Positions 10,546-20,169 of a stretch of 64,000 nucleotides of DNA are shown in pieces. This stretch comes from Symbiodinium sp. CCMP2592 (Eukaryota > Sar > Dinophyceae > Suessiales > Symbiodiniaceae). The number at the start of each line of letters is the position of its first letter. Within the stretch, counting starts at the first letter, position 1. The stretch lies in assembly GCA_905221615.1 (NCBI GenBank), contig CAJNDT010005001.1, positions 237,001 to 301,000 on the forward strand. The letters run 5' to 3'. Position numbers and translations under genes: made by a program. Under the pieces are notes generated by a model. The model was not told where the DNA came from and did no database searches. It saw nothing but the letters and a program-made list of their open reading frames with translations.

Positions 10546-10659
10546 TACCTAGGGGCTCATGCCCTGCCCCTTTTTTCGGGCGCCTACTGTTTAAGATAAC
10601 AGATCCTAACCATAAAACTAGGTGTCCTAAAAAAAGGGTAGGGTATGAGCCTCTAGGTA
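10546..10659. mobile_element. Fold-back element, family N
   Basis: TACCTAGGGGCTCATGCCC and GGGTATGAGCCTCTAGGTA are the arms, with GGGCGCCTACTG..AACAGATCC facing TAGGTGTCC inside. The second copy is at 32246. Confidence 0.82.
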
Positions 10660-10942
10660 TCCCAAACTTTCACTCCGGACCTTTGGAGCCCTCTACCCAG
10701 AAGCGCTGAACCCTAAACCCTCAGACCCTAGAGCCCGTACACTGGACATCAGACCCCACCTGTGGATCCGCAAGCCTACTGCTGTGCCGGTTACGGCCTA
10801 TAGTAAAGAGGGGGCTGAAGACCTACATGTATTGAAGGGTTTGGGGTTACAGGGGACCTAAACCCAAAGACCTAAACCTTAAAAATCCAAAAACACCCTA
10901 AACCCCAACCAACACTTTGAACCTTAAATCCTGGAGCCCTAA

Positions 10943-11044
10943 CCCCAAGGCTCCATGCACCCATCTAGTATATACTTAGGCCACACAGTACCATATAGGG
11001 ACCCTTCAAGAATTAAGTATCTACTATAAAGGTACATGGAGCCA
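10943..11044. mobile_element. Fold-back element, family I
   Basis: CCCCAAGGCTCCATGCACCC to AAGGTACATGGAGCC. Its right end runs directly into a family B element, the two sharing the GGAGCC/GCC bases. Confidence 0.8.
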
Positions 11045-11126
11045 TTGAGTAGTTCCTTTTTTGGGATTCCCTTATAAGACTCTATATATGAACCCCAAAA
11101 AAGCACTGCTATGGAGCCTTAGGGCA
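11042..11126 (+). mobile_element. Fold-back element, family B, abutting family I
   Basis: CCATTGAGTAGTTCCTTTTT to AAGCACTGCTATGGAGCCTT. The outer left arm is missing where it meets the family I end. Confidence 0.78.
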
Positions 11127-11845
11127 GAGCCCTAAACCCAACATGAAGTGCAGACAGTGAATCCAAACTCCCAGAGCGCGGTGGAGCTCCGCCTGCCAGG
11201 GGGGCTTTGCGGGTTTGGGCTTAGCTTTCAGAGCTTTGGGTTTTGGGGTTTAGGAATTTATAGGGTTCTAGGGTCTGGGGTGTAGGGTTAATATAGGCCT
11301 AGGTTTCAGGGTTTTAGGTCTTACGCTCTCAGCAGGCGTTTTGCCTGCCACCGCCTGCCGCCTAGCAAGGATGCGGCCAAATTGCAGGATCAAATTGCAG
11401 GCTTGGCTTGGGAAGGATCCCTGAAAGACATTCCTGAAGGAGACACACCCTAAACCGTAAACCCCTATACTGCCCTTCTCACCAGGTTTCAAGTTGAGTG
11501 CTCAAGTCCCCAAAATTGCTCACAAGCTCTCTTGAGTTCCGGGCTCTTCGCAGTTTCAGGTTTCGGGTTTATAGGGCTTAGGTTGCAGGGTTTAGGTTCG
11601 GAGGTCTGGACTTCGAAGGGGTTTGGGGCTTGGTACTTGGACAGAGCCCTAGAATCCTTGACATTAAACCTCCAAGAAGAATGAATCCTAGACTACACCC
11701 CAAGCCGAGAACCCCGAAGATGTGAGGCAAGACACTCTTTCCTTAAAGGGCCCAAAGGACCCAACAGTTATGTCTTCGTGTTTCGGATTGTAGTTTTGTA
11801 GCTTCATTTTTGGGAGTCTTGGGTTGTTTGTCCGGTACCTGGACA
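11127..11845. other. No gene seen; TTTAGGG-derived DNA
   Basis: 11215-11310 and 11560-11640 consist largely of decayed GGTTTAGGG-type words. No coding signal. Confidence 0.5.
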
Positions 11846-11926
11846 AACTTAATAATTAGAATAGGTCTGGGGGTATAGTATACTACACTAAGCAACTCCC
11901 GAAACCCCATTCTAATTGTTAAGGCC
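11846..11926. mobile_element. Fold-back element, family G (short)
   Basis: ACTTAATAATTAGAATAGG at the left faces CCCATTCTAATTGTTAAGG at the right; GGGGGTATAGTATACTAC forms the centre. Confidence 0.78.
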
Positions 11927-11946
11927 CACAAACCCTGACCCGTACA

Positions 11947-12003
11947 ACCTTAAACCCTTAAGCCTTAAACCCTAAACCCTTTAACCCTAAACCCTTAAAC
12001 CCA
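11947..12003 (-). repeat. Telomere-like CCCTAAA array, decayed
   Basis: About seven units of CCCTAAA/CCCTTAAA. Confidence 0.8.
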
Positions 12004-12104
12004 GGCCTCCAAGTCTTGGAAGTACTCGTCGCGTGTGCCATGCACGGCTCGCACCACCTCTGCCTCGAAGTCCTCCAAGGACTTGAGGTTGGGTTCAGGG
12101 TTTG

Positions 12105-12152
12105 CCTTAACCCTGAATATCCTACCTTTTTAAGGTTCCGTTTATTCCCGGG
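12105..12152. mobile_element. Family J half element
   Basis: CCTTAACCCTGAATATCCTA and CCTTTTTAAGGTTCC match the left half of family J; the right arm is absent. Confidence 0.65.
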
Positions 12153-12463
12153 TCTATGGTTTAGCCGGGATAATGGTTAATGGCTCAGTAGTGTATTCCG
12201 ACGCAAGAAAGCTCAGAACACTCTGAAATGAACCGCAAGCAACCCCTTGTTCAAACTTAACCCTACCAACCCATCATAAAACCCACACACCACTACGAAT
12301 TCATCGCAAACAAAAGCACCAAAGGACCCAAAGGTCCAGAAACCCATTCTCTATCTGGGGATCCTAAATCCAATCGCTTTAGGGGTCATACCGTTACATT
12401 CTATAAGACAGGGGGCGCGACCCAATACTTTGCAGCGTTTGGGGTTACAGCTTTACAACTAAA

Positions 12464-12497
12464 TCCTCTCTCTCTCTCTCTCTCTCTCCCTCTCTCC
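12464..12497. repeat. (CT)n microsatellite
   Basis: A CT run with one CCCT interruption. It lacks the GCACTCGAAG flank seen at 5933 and 8686. Confidence 0.85.
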
Positions 12498-12621
12498 GGG
12501 AAACCCCGAAACCTAAATCCCGAAAACGCCAAACTCTAAACTCACCCCAAAGCCCATCATCCAAACATGTAACTAACCCTTATGCCCCAAACCCTAAACC
12601 CACGCTTATAAAACCTAATCT

Positions 12622-12833
12622 AAGGGCTTTAATAAACAGAATACGGTTTGGGGGGTATAGTATAGGTAGCTATATTATAATAAAGAACCCCCGAACCCCA
12701 TATATAGTATAGGCAACTGGAGAAAGCAAGCCCTACATAGTACAGGTAATTCTAATAATAAGGCAGCACCAAATAGTATAGGATAGAATAGGTAATTCTA
12801 ACAAGGAACCCCCAATAGTAGAGGTATTAAGGC
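12622..12833. mobile_element. Family G element, internally expanded
   Basis: GGGCTTTAATAAACAGAATA and GGTTTGGGGGGTATAG start it; AGGTATTAAGGCC ends it. Between them GGTAATTCTAA appears twice and ATAGTATAGG several times, so the 212-bp element appears to have duplicated internally. Confidence 0.6.
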
Positions 12834-12926
12834 CTCTTACGTTATTCCTCAAACCCTTCTTAGGCACGGGCTTGCAGTGTATGCCGGCAGCGAAGCTCTA
12901 GGGCACAGCCTTCCTCAGTCCCCATA

Positions 12927-13035
12927 CCCAGACCTTCCAAAATCCCTTAATTAAGGAATATACCTTAAATTATAATAGAATCCCTCTTTTGAATTAAGGT
13001 ATATTCCTTAATTCAGGGATTTTGGAAGGTCTGGG
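12927..13035. mobile_element. Fold-back element, family D (D1)
   Basis: CCCAGACCTTCCAAAATCCC plus TTAATTAAGGAATATACC and their complements. Arms of about 40 bp with only a few mismatches. No matching flank seen. Confidence 0.9.
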
Positions 13036-13186
13036 TTGGAGACCTTGGGGTAATCCCCAAACCCTTTTGAACCCCAAGCCCTTTTTTTGCCACTGGACCG
13101 TTTAGGGTTTAGGGTGAAATCTTGCCAGAACTTTCACCCCTTGATCCTGTTGACCGAGGGGCGCATGCATCCTCGGGACTCGCAAA

Positions 13187-13290
13187 CGGTTGATGATATA
13201 AATCCTGCATTACCCTAAGGGCCCTAAACTATGGGGATTATGGTATATTCCTTATTATTATGGGTAATGCAGGATTTATATCATCAACCG
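13187..13290. mobile_element. Single-copy fold-back element with perfect 29-bp arms
   Basis: CGGTTGATGATATAAATC continuing CTGCATTACCC at the left is perfectly complementary to the right end. AAA flanks both sides. The perfect arms suggest a recent insertion. Confidence 0.82.
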
Positions 13291-13295
13291 AAAAC

Positions 13296-13342
13296 AAACC
13301 CTAAACCCTAAACCCTATACCCTAAACCCTAGGCCCTAAACT
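13296..13342 (-). repeat. Telomere-like CCCTAAA array
   Basis: Five to six units of CCCTAAA with CCCTATA and CCTAGGCC variants, starting 6 bases after the preceding fold-back element. Confidence 0.85.
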
Positions 13343-13735
13343 GAAGCGAGCTGCGGGCGCTGCGAATAGCAGCAGCGAGCGTGCCGAAGCGTCAGTGAGG
13401 CTGGCTCCGGAGCTGGCGCGACAGGCGCAGCGGAGGAGCCCCAGCACCGGCTCAGGTGCTGGCGCATGCGACAGGCATGCTAGCCAATCAGAACTGTATG
13501 ACCCTAAACCTCCAACCTCGGAGGGCCCCATCCCTTGGCCCTGGCCTGGGCCTGTTGGGGCCTTGACCCTGCCCTGGTGGCCGTGGTCCTGGCCTCACTC
13601 TGGCTCTGGCCCTGCCCCGCCTGGCCCTGGCCCCTGCCCTGCCCTGCCCTGTCCTGCCCCGCCCTGCCTCTGCCCTGCTTGCCCTGATTTTGGGGCATCG
13701 CCAGACCAAGCCACAAACCTTGAATAAAACCCTAA
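13343..13735. other. GC-rich island with CCCTG/CCTGG minisatellite
   Basis: 13343-13490 is GC-rich and Ala/Ser/Arg-coding in several frames, possibly exonic but undecidable. 13535-13690 is a run of CCCTG, CCTGG and CCCCG words, which explains the long overlapping frames here. Confidence 0.6.
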
Positions 13736-14023
13736 ACCCGACAAAGGTCATAGACTGGGTGGGCGGGTAGGGCGAGAGCGTTGAACCTAGGCGCACACCA
13801 CAACACGCGTCTCGCGTGGTGGTGTGCGCGGAGCATCGACACACCCTATACCCTAAACCCCGCTCCTTCCGCTGGATCAGCTCGAGGCCTCGATGCAGCG
13901 CCACATCTGCACCGACTCCTTTCGGGCTTTAGTGGGGCTTAGTAAGTAGGGTTCCTTAAAGGGCTCCTTCAAGGGATCTATGGGGTTCCTTAAAAGGAAT
14001 CTATAGGGTTTAGGGTTTAGGGT

Positions 14024-14095
14024 CTGCTTGGAGGATCATGGGACTTAGTAAGTGGGGCTACCCAGAAGGTAACTCTACCTACAACTTTCAGGGTT
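14024..14095 (+). mobile_element. Family A (A2) left half
   Basis: GCTTGGAGGATCATGGGACT then TAGTAAGTGGGG matches the A2 left arm; no right arm follows before the family C element. A shorter TTAGTAAGTAGGG fragment lies at 13939. Confidence 0.65.
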
Positions 14096-14123
14096 ACTAT
14101 AAGGGCTGCTATAAGAGTTTATG

Positions 14124-14202
14124 CGGAAGTTTCCGAAAATTGGGGGTACCTCCCTTTGGGGTCCTTATAATAAGGATCCTACTATTTAGGGTAGTATTTT
14201 AA
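14124..14202 (-). mobile_element. Family C element lacking the right end
   Basis: GGAAGTTTCCGAAAATTGGG and the C centre (AATAAGGATCCTACTATTTA) are present up to TAAGGTCCCCT; the final TTTTCGGAAACTCCC is missing. Confidence 0.72.
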
Positions 14203-14815
14203 GGTCCCCTGCTTTATGTAATTTGGTACACTTCGGGTTTTGAGGTGTAATTATAGGGGTTTAGGATTTAAGGGATTGGGGTCTTAAGAGTTTTCTTTCC
14301 CCCTCGCATGGCTCATGATCGACAGTTTAAAGCTTTAGGGTTTGAGGGCTTTAGAGCAGGGTGTTAGGGATTGAGGGTTTAGTCGCTACGATATTCGGGC
14401 TTGTGGGCTTTACGGTTTGGGGTTTAATGCTTCAGGCTTTATGGTATAGGGTCAGCGGATTGGAGTTTTTCCCTCCTACTTGGCAAGGACAGGATGCAGG
14501 GTTTTAGAGCTTAGTCGATTAGGGTTTGGGTTGGGACTTACGATGAGCTACGCTAAGACAGCACCAGGCCAGCAGTGTGGTTCTAAACCTGGACTGCTGC
14601 CCACCCGCCAAAAGAATCGTGTAACATTCAGAAAATACGACGATATACGACGTCTTAATGCTTTCAACATCTACTTGGAACAGTCACACACTTCGTTGTA
14701 CAAAGAGCACATAAGCAACTATCGTTGTAAATGTGCGGCGAGCTATCGGCACACAAGCGCATTACCGAGATCAGCCGGACCTTAAAGGGCCCTTATAGGG
14801 CTCTAGAGTAAACCC
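14203..14815. other. No gene seen; TTTAGGG-derived DNA
   Basis: 14220-14470 is G/T-rich with GGTTTAGGG variants. The frame at 14480-14785 is not recognised. Confidence 0.45.
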
Positions 14816-14901
14816 CAAAAAGTTGGAAACCGGACGAAGGACATAATTAGTGCTGGGATGCCTACACATTACTCTTAAGGATTGAGGCTTAGGTTTCCGA
14901 C
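14816..14901 (-). mobile_element. Fold-back element, family L
   Basis: AAAGTTGGAAACCGGACGAAG and TTAAGGATTGAGGCTTAGG match, in inverse, the copy at 39748. The right arm is worn. Confidence 0.7.
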
Positions 14902-14905
14902 GTTT

Positions 14906-14940
14906 ACGCTTCTACTGTAGAATCCACCGTAGAAGCGTTC
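14906..14940. other. Short perfect hairpin
   Basis: ACGCTTCTAC and GTAGAAGCGT form a 10-bp stem with a 13-base loop, just after the family L element. Family not assigned. Confidence 0.5.
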
Positions 14941-14979
14941 CGTTACGGGTTAAGGCTTCGGCGCTCACACCCGGAGAAT

Positions 14980-15088
14980 CCCAGACCTTCCAAAATCCCT
15001 TAATTAAGGAATATACCTTAGTTCATATTAGGGATCCTCTTATAACTTAAGGTATATTCCTTAATTAAGGGATTTTGGAAGGTCTGGG
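14980..15088. mobile_element. Fold-back element, family D (D1)
   Basis: CCCAGACCTTCCAAAATCCC with TTAATTAAGGAATATACC; right end complementary. Centre TTCATATTAGGGATCC. Confidence 0.9.
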
Positions 15089-15126
15089 CAAGTGCGGTTC
15101 GAGGTCTGCTGGGTGATTCATCACAT

Positions 15127-15344
15127 GGGCGGTTTTCAAAATTAGGATCCCTTTTCGGGTACCCAAGAGTAGCCTAGGAATAAAAAGGGTGCCTTTTTTG
15201 GTTTAAAGGGGCCTATAAGGGAACCTGACACCTACAAAAAGGGAATAAGGGCCTACTCCAGATCCTAGTTTTCGGGTACCCAAAATAATAAGTGCCGTAT
15301 TATAGTAGGGGCCCAAAAAAGGACCATAATTTTGATAACCACCC
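15127..15344. mobile_element. Family E element carrying an inserted family S element, ACAT flanks
   Basis: Left arm GGGCGGTTTTCAAAATTAGG and right arm TTTTGATAACCACCC bound 218 bp instead of about 101 bp. ACAT flanks at 15123-15126 and 15345-15348. The extra DNA is the family S-like segment below. Confidence 0.85.
15171..15266. mobile_element. Family S-like insertion within family E
   Basis: AAGAGTAGCCTAGGAATAAA to AGGGCCTACTCCAG resembles the copy at 24942 (CCTAGGAATA, GGAACCT, ACAAAAAGGGAATAA in the same order). TTTTCGGGTACCCAA stands on both sides of it. Confidence 0.68.
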
Positions 15345-15406
15345 ACATTTCATGAAGCACCAACACCACCAAGAGCCCAGTACAGCCATGACTAACTATC
15401 ACATGT

Positions 15407-15506
15407 GGGTGGTTGTCAAATTATCGTCCTTTTTGGGGTCTCTAATATAAAACAACACCTAGTATTTAAGGTACCCAAAACGGGACCCTAATCTTGACAA
15501 CTAGCC
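15407..15506. mobile_element. Fold-back element, family E, with ATGT flanks
   Basis: GGGTGGTTGTCAAATTATCG to TAATCTTGACAACTAGCC. ATGT at 15403-15406 and 15507-15510, a non-palindromic 4-bp duplication. Confidence 0.88.
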
Positions 15507-15594
15507 ATGTACATACGTAGTTCTTCTGACCTGAGATCACTAAACCGGTCCGTCTACGGAGCTACTGGTTGCAGATCACATCTACCTTAACCTA

Positions 15595-15675
15595 CCAAAA
15601 CCTACTTTTTTGTAGGGCCCCTATATTTTCCACATTGGGGTTTATAAAAAGAACCTACAAAAAAGTAGGGTTTGG
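15595..15675. mobile_element. Single-copy fold-back element with CTACTTTTTTGTAG arms
   Basis: CCAAAACCTACTTTTTTGTA and GAACCTACAAAAAAGTAGGG are complementary; the centre is CCTATATTTTCCACATTGGG. Confidence 0.72.
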
Positions 15676-15929
15676 CAATTAAAGGTACAGGGCAAGGTTT
15701 AGGGTAAGAGGGTTCAAGGTTCCTTGAGGGGTTGTCGCAATAGCCGTCTAGGCTCGACGGGGCTTGCAGCGGTTTAGATTGTGGCACTCATCAGTTCCGA
15801 GTAGAAGTGATCAGGGTTCCATAAACTTTTAGAGGGGAGTATATGTAACGACCCTGCCTGAAACAGCAAGTTACAGCAAGTTCTTCGAGCAACACAAGCA
15901 CCTTTGCTTCCAGCAGAATATGTGCAACA

Positions 15930-16048
15930 TATGATGCCCCCCTTGCCGAGATGCATGACCACAGGCGTGGCGGCATCTTCGAAGACCTCGTCCTTGTCGG
16001 CCTTGCACTCCAGCGAAAAGACCTGCAACCTCCAAATGCTGCGCCGCA
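15930..16048 (-). pseudogene. Frameshifted ankyrin-repeat remnant downstream of the stop
   Basis: Just past the stop of the ankyrin gene, the minus strand reads QHLEVA in one frame and then LECKADKDEVFEDAATPV in the next. Together these match one ankyrin unit (GHLEVARLLLEANADKDKA..GATPL) interrupted by a one-base shift near 16015-16030. The gene therefore once carried at least one more repeat, or the tail is an old duplicated unit. Similarity fades below about 15930. Confidence 0.6.
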
Positions 16049-18001
16049 TCAGCCATACCTTCTCTTCTTGTTGTTTTGAGCGTCAGACTCCTGCAAAAGA
16101 CGCACAAGCCCCAGGTGTCCTCTCTGAGTTGCAACGACCAGCGGGGTGGAGCCATCCTGGGTAGCCTTGTTCCTGTCCGCGTTTGCCTCCAGCAAGAGGC
16201 GGGCAACCTCCAACTGCCCGTTGAGGGACGCACTGAGCAATGGGCTGGCGCCATCATGCATGGCCTTGTCCTTGTCTGCATTGGCCTCGAGCAAGAGGCG
16301 TGCAACTTCCAACTGCCCGTTTTGAGCAGCTATGCACAACGGGGTGGCGCCATCATGCATGGATTTGTCCTTATCCGCATTAGATTCCAGCAACAAGCGT
16401 GCAACCTGCAGCAGCCCAGCCTCAGCTGCAATGTGCAAAGGTGTGGCGCCATCCTGAGTGGCCTTGTCCTTGTCTGCGTTAGCCTCCAGCAAGAGGCGTG
16501 CAACTTCCAACTGGCCATTCTGAGCTGCACTGAACAAAGGGCTGGCGCCGTCCCGTGTGGCCTTGTCCTTGTCCGCATTGGCCTCCAGCAAGAGGCGTGC
16601 AACTTCCAAGTGCCCAGTCTCAGCTGTAATATACAAAGGTGTGGCACCATCCTGCATAGCTTGATCCTTGTCCACATTGGCTTCCAGTAAAAGGCTCGCA
16701 ACCGCCAAATGCCCTTCCTGGGCGGCAATGAACAGCAGGGTCGTGCCATCATGCATGGTCTTGTCCGTAGCTGCATTGGAATTCAGCAAAAAGCGTGCAA
16801 TCTCCAAGTGCCCTTCCTGGACTGCAATGAACAAAGGGGTGGCACCATCATCCTTGGCCTTGTCCTTGTCCGCACTGGATTCCAACATAAGGTGTGCAAC
16901 CTCCAGCTGCCCGGTCTCAGCTGCCAAATGCAAAGGTGTGGCGCCATCCTGCGTGGCCTTGTCCTTGTCCGCATTGGATTCCAGCAACAGGCGTGCAACC
17001 TCCAGCTGCCCGGTCTCAGCTGCAATGTGCAAAGGTGTGGCGCCACCCTGCGAAGCCTTGTCCGTCTTCGCATTGGCCGCTAGCAAAAGGCTCGCTACCG
17101 CCAAATGCCCTTCCTGGGCGGCAATGAACAACGGAGTGGTGCCATCATGCATGGCCTTGTCCATGACTGCGTTGGAGTTCAGCAAAAGGCGTGCAATCTC
17201 CAAGTGCCCTTCCTGGACTGCAATGAACAACGGGGTGGCACCATCATCCTTGGCCTTGTCCTTGTCCGCATTGGATTCCAGCAACAAGCGTGCAACCTCT
17301 GGCTGCCCGGTCTCAGCTGCAATGTGCAAAGGTGTGTCGCCACCCTGCATAGCCTTGTCCATGTCCGCATTGGCCTCCAGCAGAATGCGTGCAACCGCCA
17401 AATGCCCTTCCTGGGCGGCAATGAACAACGGGGTGGCGGAATCCTGGTTGGCCTTGTCCTGGTCAGCATTGGCCTCCAGCAAGAGGCGTGCAACTTCCAA
17501 GTGCCCGTTCAAAGCTGCACTGAACAACGGGGTGGCGCCATCATGCACGGCCTTGTCCATATCCGCCTTGGCCTCAAGCAAAAGGCGTGTCACCTCGAGG
17601 TGGCCGGCCTCGGCTGCCTCGAGCAGTGGGGTTAAATGGCCGAAACAGACTAAATCAGGGTCTTGCGGCCTTTGTAGAATAGTCTGCACCTCTGATGTCA
17701 AGCCATTTCTTGCAGCATGCCGAAGCGCTGCCACTTGCGCGTCAGATGCTGGGCAGAAGTTTAGAAGCACGACCTGAACTTCGCCGGATCTCAATCTGCG
17801 ATCTTCATCTAAAAGCATACCATCGTCATCCGCATCGTCAAGGAACACCAACCTTTGCCGGAACCTTGGCAGCCCGCACATGCGGTGCAAGTGCTGTTTC
17901 AATGCCCGGACCGGATGAATGCCTGCAGGGAGCGTCTCGAGAAAGCTCGGCAAGTTAAGGGCAACGAGTTCTTCACCAGATGCTGTCCGAATCTGCAGCA
18001 T
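16049..18001 (-). CDS. Ubiquitin-like/ankyrin-repeat protein, 650 aa, single open reading frame
   Basis: I start the protein at the ATG complementary to 17999-18001 (MLQIRTASGEEL...). The frame stays open upstream to 18037, but only through a TTG, so the longer start is unlikely. Residues 1-83 look like a ubiquitin-like domain (LVFLDD, then an LRSGEVQVVLL strand). A first degenerate ankyrin unit lies near residues 87-110. From about residue 121 to the end there are 16 regular 33-residue ankyrin repeats of the type DGATPLFIAAQEGHLEVARLLLE-ANADKDKA. Ankyrin arrays are protein-binding scaffolds, so a partner-binding role is likely; no catalytic motif, signal peptide or membrane segment is visible. 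Repeats 4-7 and 8-11 are near copies of each other. The stop follows NNKKRRYG, and further ankyrin-like sequence continues in other frames downstream. No intron interrupts nearly 2 kb, which is unusual for this group and could reflect retroposition. No spliced-leader acceptor or promoter could be identified. Expression is unproven. Confidence 0.85.
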   Translation of the reverse strand: MLQIRTASGEELVALNLPSFLETLPAGIHPVRALKQHLHRMCGLPRFRQRLVFLDDADDDGMLLDEDRRLRSGEVQVVLLNFCPASDAQVAALRHAARNGLTSEVQTILQRPQDPDLVCFGHLTPLLEAAEAGHLEVTRLLLEAKADMDKAVHDGATPLFSAALNGHLEVARLLLEANADQDKANQDSATPLFIAAQEGHLAVARILLEANADMDKAMQGGDTPLHIAAETGQPEVARLLLESNADKDKAKDDGATPLFIAVQEGHLEIARLLLNSNAVMDKAMHDGTTPLFIAAQEGHLAVASLLLAANAKTDKASQGGATPLHIAAETGQLEVARLLLESNADKDKATQDGATPLHLAAETGQLEVAHLMLESSADKDKAKDDGATPLFIAVQEGHLEIARFLLNSNAATDKTMHDGTTLLFIAAQEGHLAVASLLLEANVDKDQAMQDGATPLYITAETGHLEVARLLLEANADKDKATRDGASPLFSAAQNGQLEVARLLLEANADKDKATQDGATPLHIAAEAGLLQVARLLLESNADKDKSMHDGATPLCIAAQNGQLEVARLLLEANADKDKAMHDGASPLLSASLNGQLEVARLLLEANADRNKATQDGSTPLVVATQRGHLGLVRLLQESDAQNNKKRRYG

Positions 18002-18059
18002 GGCGACTGCTAAGCGAAGGTGGACTCTGAAGAACAAGCTTTGATGCAGTCATTCGCTG

Positions 18060-18305
18060 GATCCTTCGACAGTCTTTGACTCGGTTATCCTATATAAACC
18101 TAAGCCCTGATCCATCCGACCTAAACCCTTACACCCTAAACAATACATACCGCTCGAGCAAAGAGCTCGCGCTTGCAGCATAGGGTATTTAGGTTTTATC
18201 AAGCCTCAACATAAACTTTACGCCTCGAAGCCTGGACCTTAAGCCCGCAACTCCTGTGAAGCCTAGAGAACCTGTCCGGAAACTCCTCGGCCCCCCTGTA
18301 CACAC

Positions 18306-18310
<5 letters not shown>
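18060..18310. other. Region upstream of the ankyrin gene; no promoter identified
   Basis: Contains CCCTTACACCCTAAAC telomere-like words (18120-18140) and no recognisable promoter or spliced-leader acceptor. A TATCCTATATAAACC stretch at 18087 is noted without function. Confidence 0.4.
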
Positions 18311-18382
<72 letters not shown>

Positions 18383-18405
18383 CATATGCTCACCCCCCCC
18401 CCCCC
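18311..18405. repeat. Compound microsatellite (TC)n-(TA)n-C13
   Basis: Thirty TC units, then TA units to 18384, TACATATGCTCA, then a run of 13 C ending at 18405. A mirrored TA plus C/G-run arrangement lies at 20564-20625. Confidence 0.92.
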
Positions 18406-18424
18406 GTTGACAGACCATGCCCTT
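18406..18424 (+). repeat. Left copy of inverted 19-bp repeat
   Basis: GTTGACAGACCATGCCCTT, exact complement of 20545-20563. Each copy is bounded outside by a C or G run and then a TA microsatellite. Confidence 0.85.
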
Positions 18425-18599
18425 GTGATAGTGTACTCTCGTTCGGTGACTAGGCTGAGATATTGTATCTAAACACACCACACATGACGACAATCTGTAA
18501 AGCAAATCCTTTACGGTACATATACCAAGTATACTTTTGCATGCCATGTACTGAGGACGCATGGACCAGATGCGCGACACGTGAGTTATGAGTTTTGTG

Positions 18600-20120
18600 G
18601 TAGCATTGATATAGGATGAGTATGAGCATTAATGTTGGTATTAGTATTAGTATCAGCAATAGTATTAGTGTTTACTGTAAGTATGTATATATATATATAT
18701 ATGTATATATCGACAGTAGTAAGTATACATTAATGTTAGTGCTCATCTTCGTTTTAGTCTTAGTGTTAGTGCCAGTGTCAATGCCAGTACTAGTACCACT
18801 GCTAGTATTAGTATCGGTCTTCATGGTGGGTTTAATATCAGTTAATAATGGCAGAGGTGCTAGTACTGGTATCAAAATTAGAGTTAGTTTCGATATGTTA
18901 CTATTCTGATAGTTTCGTATATCAGCAGGTTAGTATATCAATACATTGATGTGTTCGAGAGGCAACATATTTGTATACTTGCATATTCGTAGATTTAATA
19001 CTTTAGTACACCTGATGCATGACAAAAACTAGTATATTGCTGTATTAATATATTAGTATACTAACATACCAGTATATTCGTACATTAGTGTATTAGTATA
19101 CTAATGTATGCAATATACGTGTATTGTTTAAAGATTTATAAGTATACCAGTATGTTCAGTATGTTGTCATATTAGTACACTAACCTGCCATGTCGGTATA
19201 CTTGCATATTACAGTAGTCGTATACTAGTATAGTAGCATACTAGTATAATAGCATACTAGTATAGTATATTCACACATTAGCAAGTAGTGTATTGTTACA
19301 TTGGTATGTGGGTACATGCTTGTCCTAAAACATCAGTACATGAATGTATTGATACATATTGGCATTTTGAGATAATGGTATGTGTTCTGGTGTGCATTAG
19401 CATATGCACGTGTCTTTTGTAATGGTATTAGTCTTGACATCAATATGAATATGACTATTGGTATTCGTAGGAGCATTAATGTTAATATTGGTATAAGGAT
19501 TATCCAATGTCGCATTAGCCTTAGTATAAGTGTTAATAATGGTATTAATACTGGCATTATCTTGAATATTCAACAAGTTATCAATGTCAGTATTAGTATT
19601 GGTGACAGCATTACTGTAAACAGCATAAGAGTATACGCAGTAGTATCCGGAGGAGTATCAATACTTATGTAAATCTTGGTGTTGGTATAAACAGTGTGAT
19701 TGGTATTAGTAATAGTGCTAGTGCTAGTGTTAATATTAAAATGAGGTTATGTATTCGCATGAACGTTTGTCTTATATTAGTATTACTTCTGATTACATGA
19801 AAATACTAACAGATAAATACATGCATGAGCTCATGTATTTGTACTTTAATATAGTGGTATGTATATTTATGTACATTGGTATATGCAGGTGTGTATTAGT
19901 ATTGGTATTAAAATACACTACTACCAATATGGGCATAATTATTGATATGCGTAGGAGTATGAACGTCAGTATTAATCATTATTAGCATTTGTATGGTGCC
20001 TATTCGTATTGGCTTAAAAAAGTGTAAATAATAGTGTTAATGCTGGTATTAGCTTGGGCAGTCAGCAAATGATCAATGTCAGTATTAGTATTGGTAATAG
20101 TATTCGTAGGAGTACCAATT
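18600..20120. repeat. AT-rich low-complexity tract (AGTATT/TATTAG-type)
   Basis: About 1.5 kb of loosely repeated GTATTAG, TAGTATAC and ATTGGTATTA words. Frames here encode Ile/Ser/Val repeats and are not genes. 18990-19280 is dominated by TAGTATACTAG. Confidence 0.8.
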
Positions 20121-20124
20121 AAAA

Positions 20125-20126
<2 letters not shown>

Positions 20127-20156
<30 letters not shown>
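20127..20156. repeat. (AT)n microsatellite
   Basis: Fifteen AT units just before the left half of the 20.17-20.56 kb inverted structure. Confidence 0.9.
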
Positions 20157-20169
20157 AACACTGCGTCTA

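Noticed and set aside
13488..13904. 138-codon minus-strand Arg/Gly/Gln-rich frame
   Set aside because: Most of it is the CCCTG/CCTGG minisatellite; composition follows the repeat.
16076..17777. Several long plus-strand and alternative minus-strand frames opposite the ankyrin gene
   Set aside because: They are shadows of the regular 99-bp ankyrin repeat, which keeps other frames open.
18002..18037. N-terminal extension of the ankyrin protein by 12 codons
   Set aside because: It needs a TTG start, and the 12 extra residues lie before the ubiquitin-like domain's natural beginning at MLQIRT.
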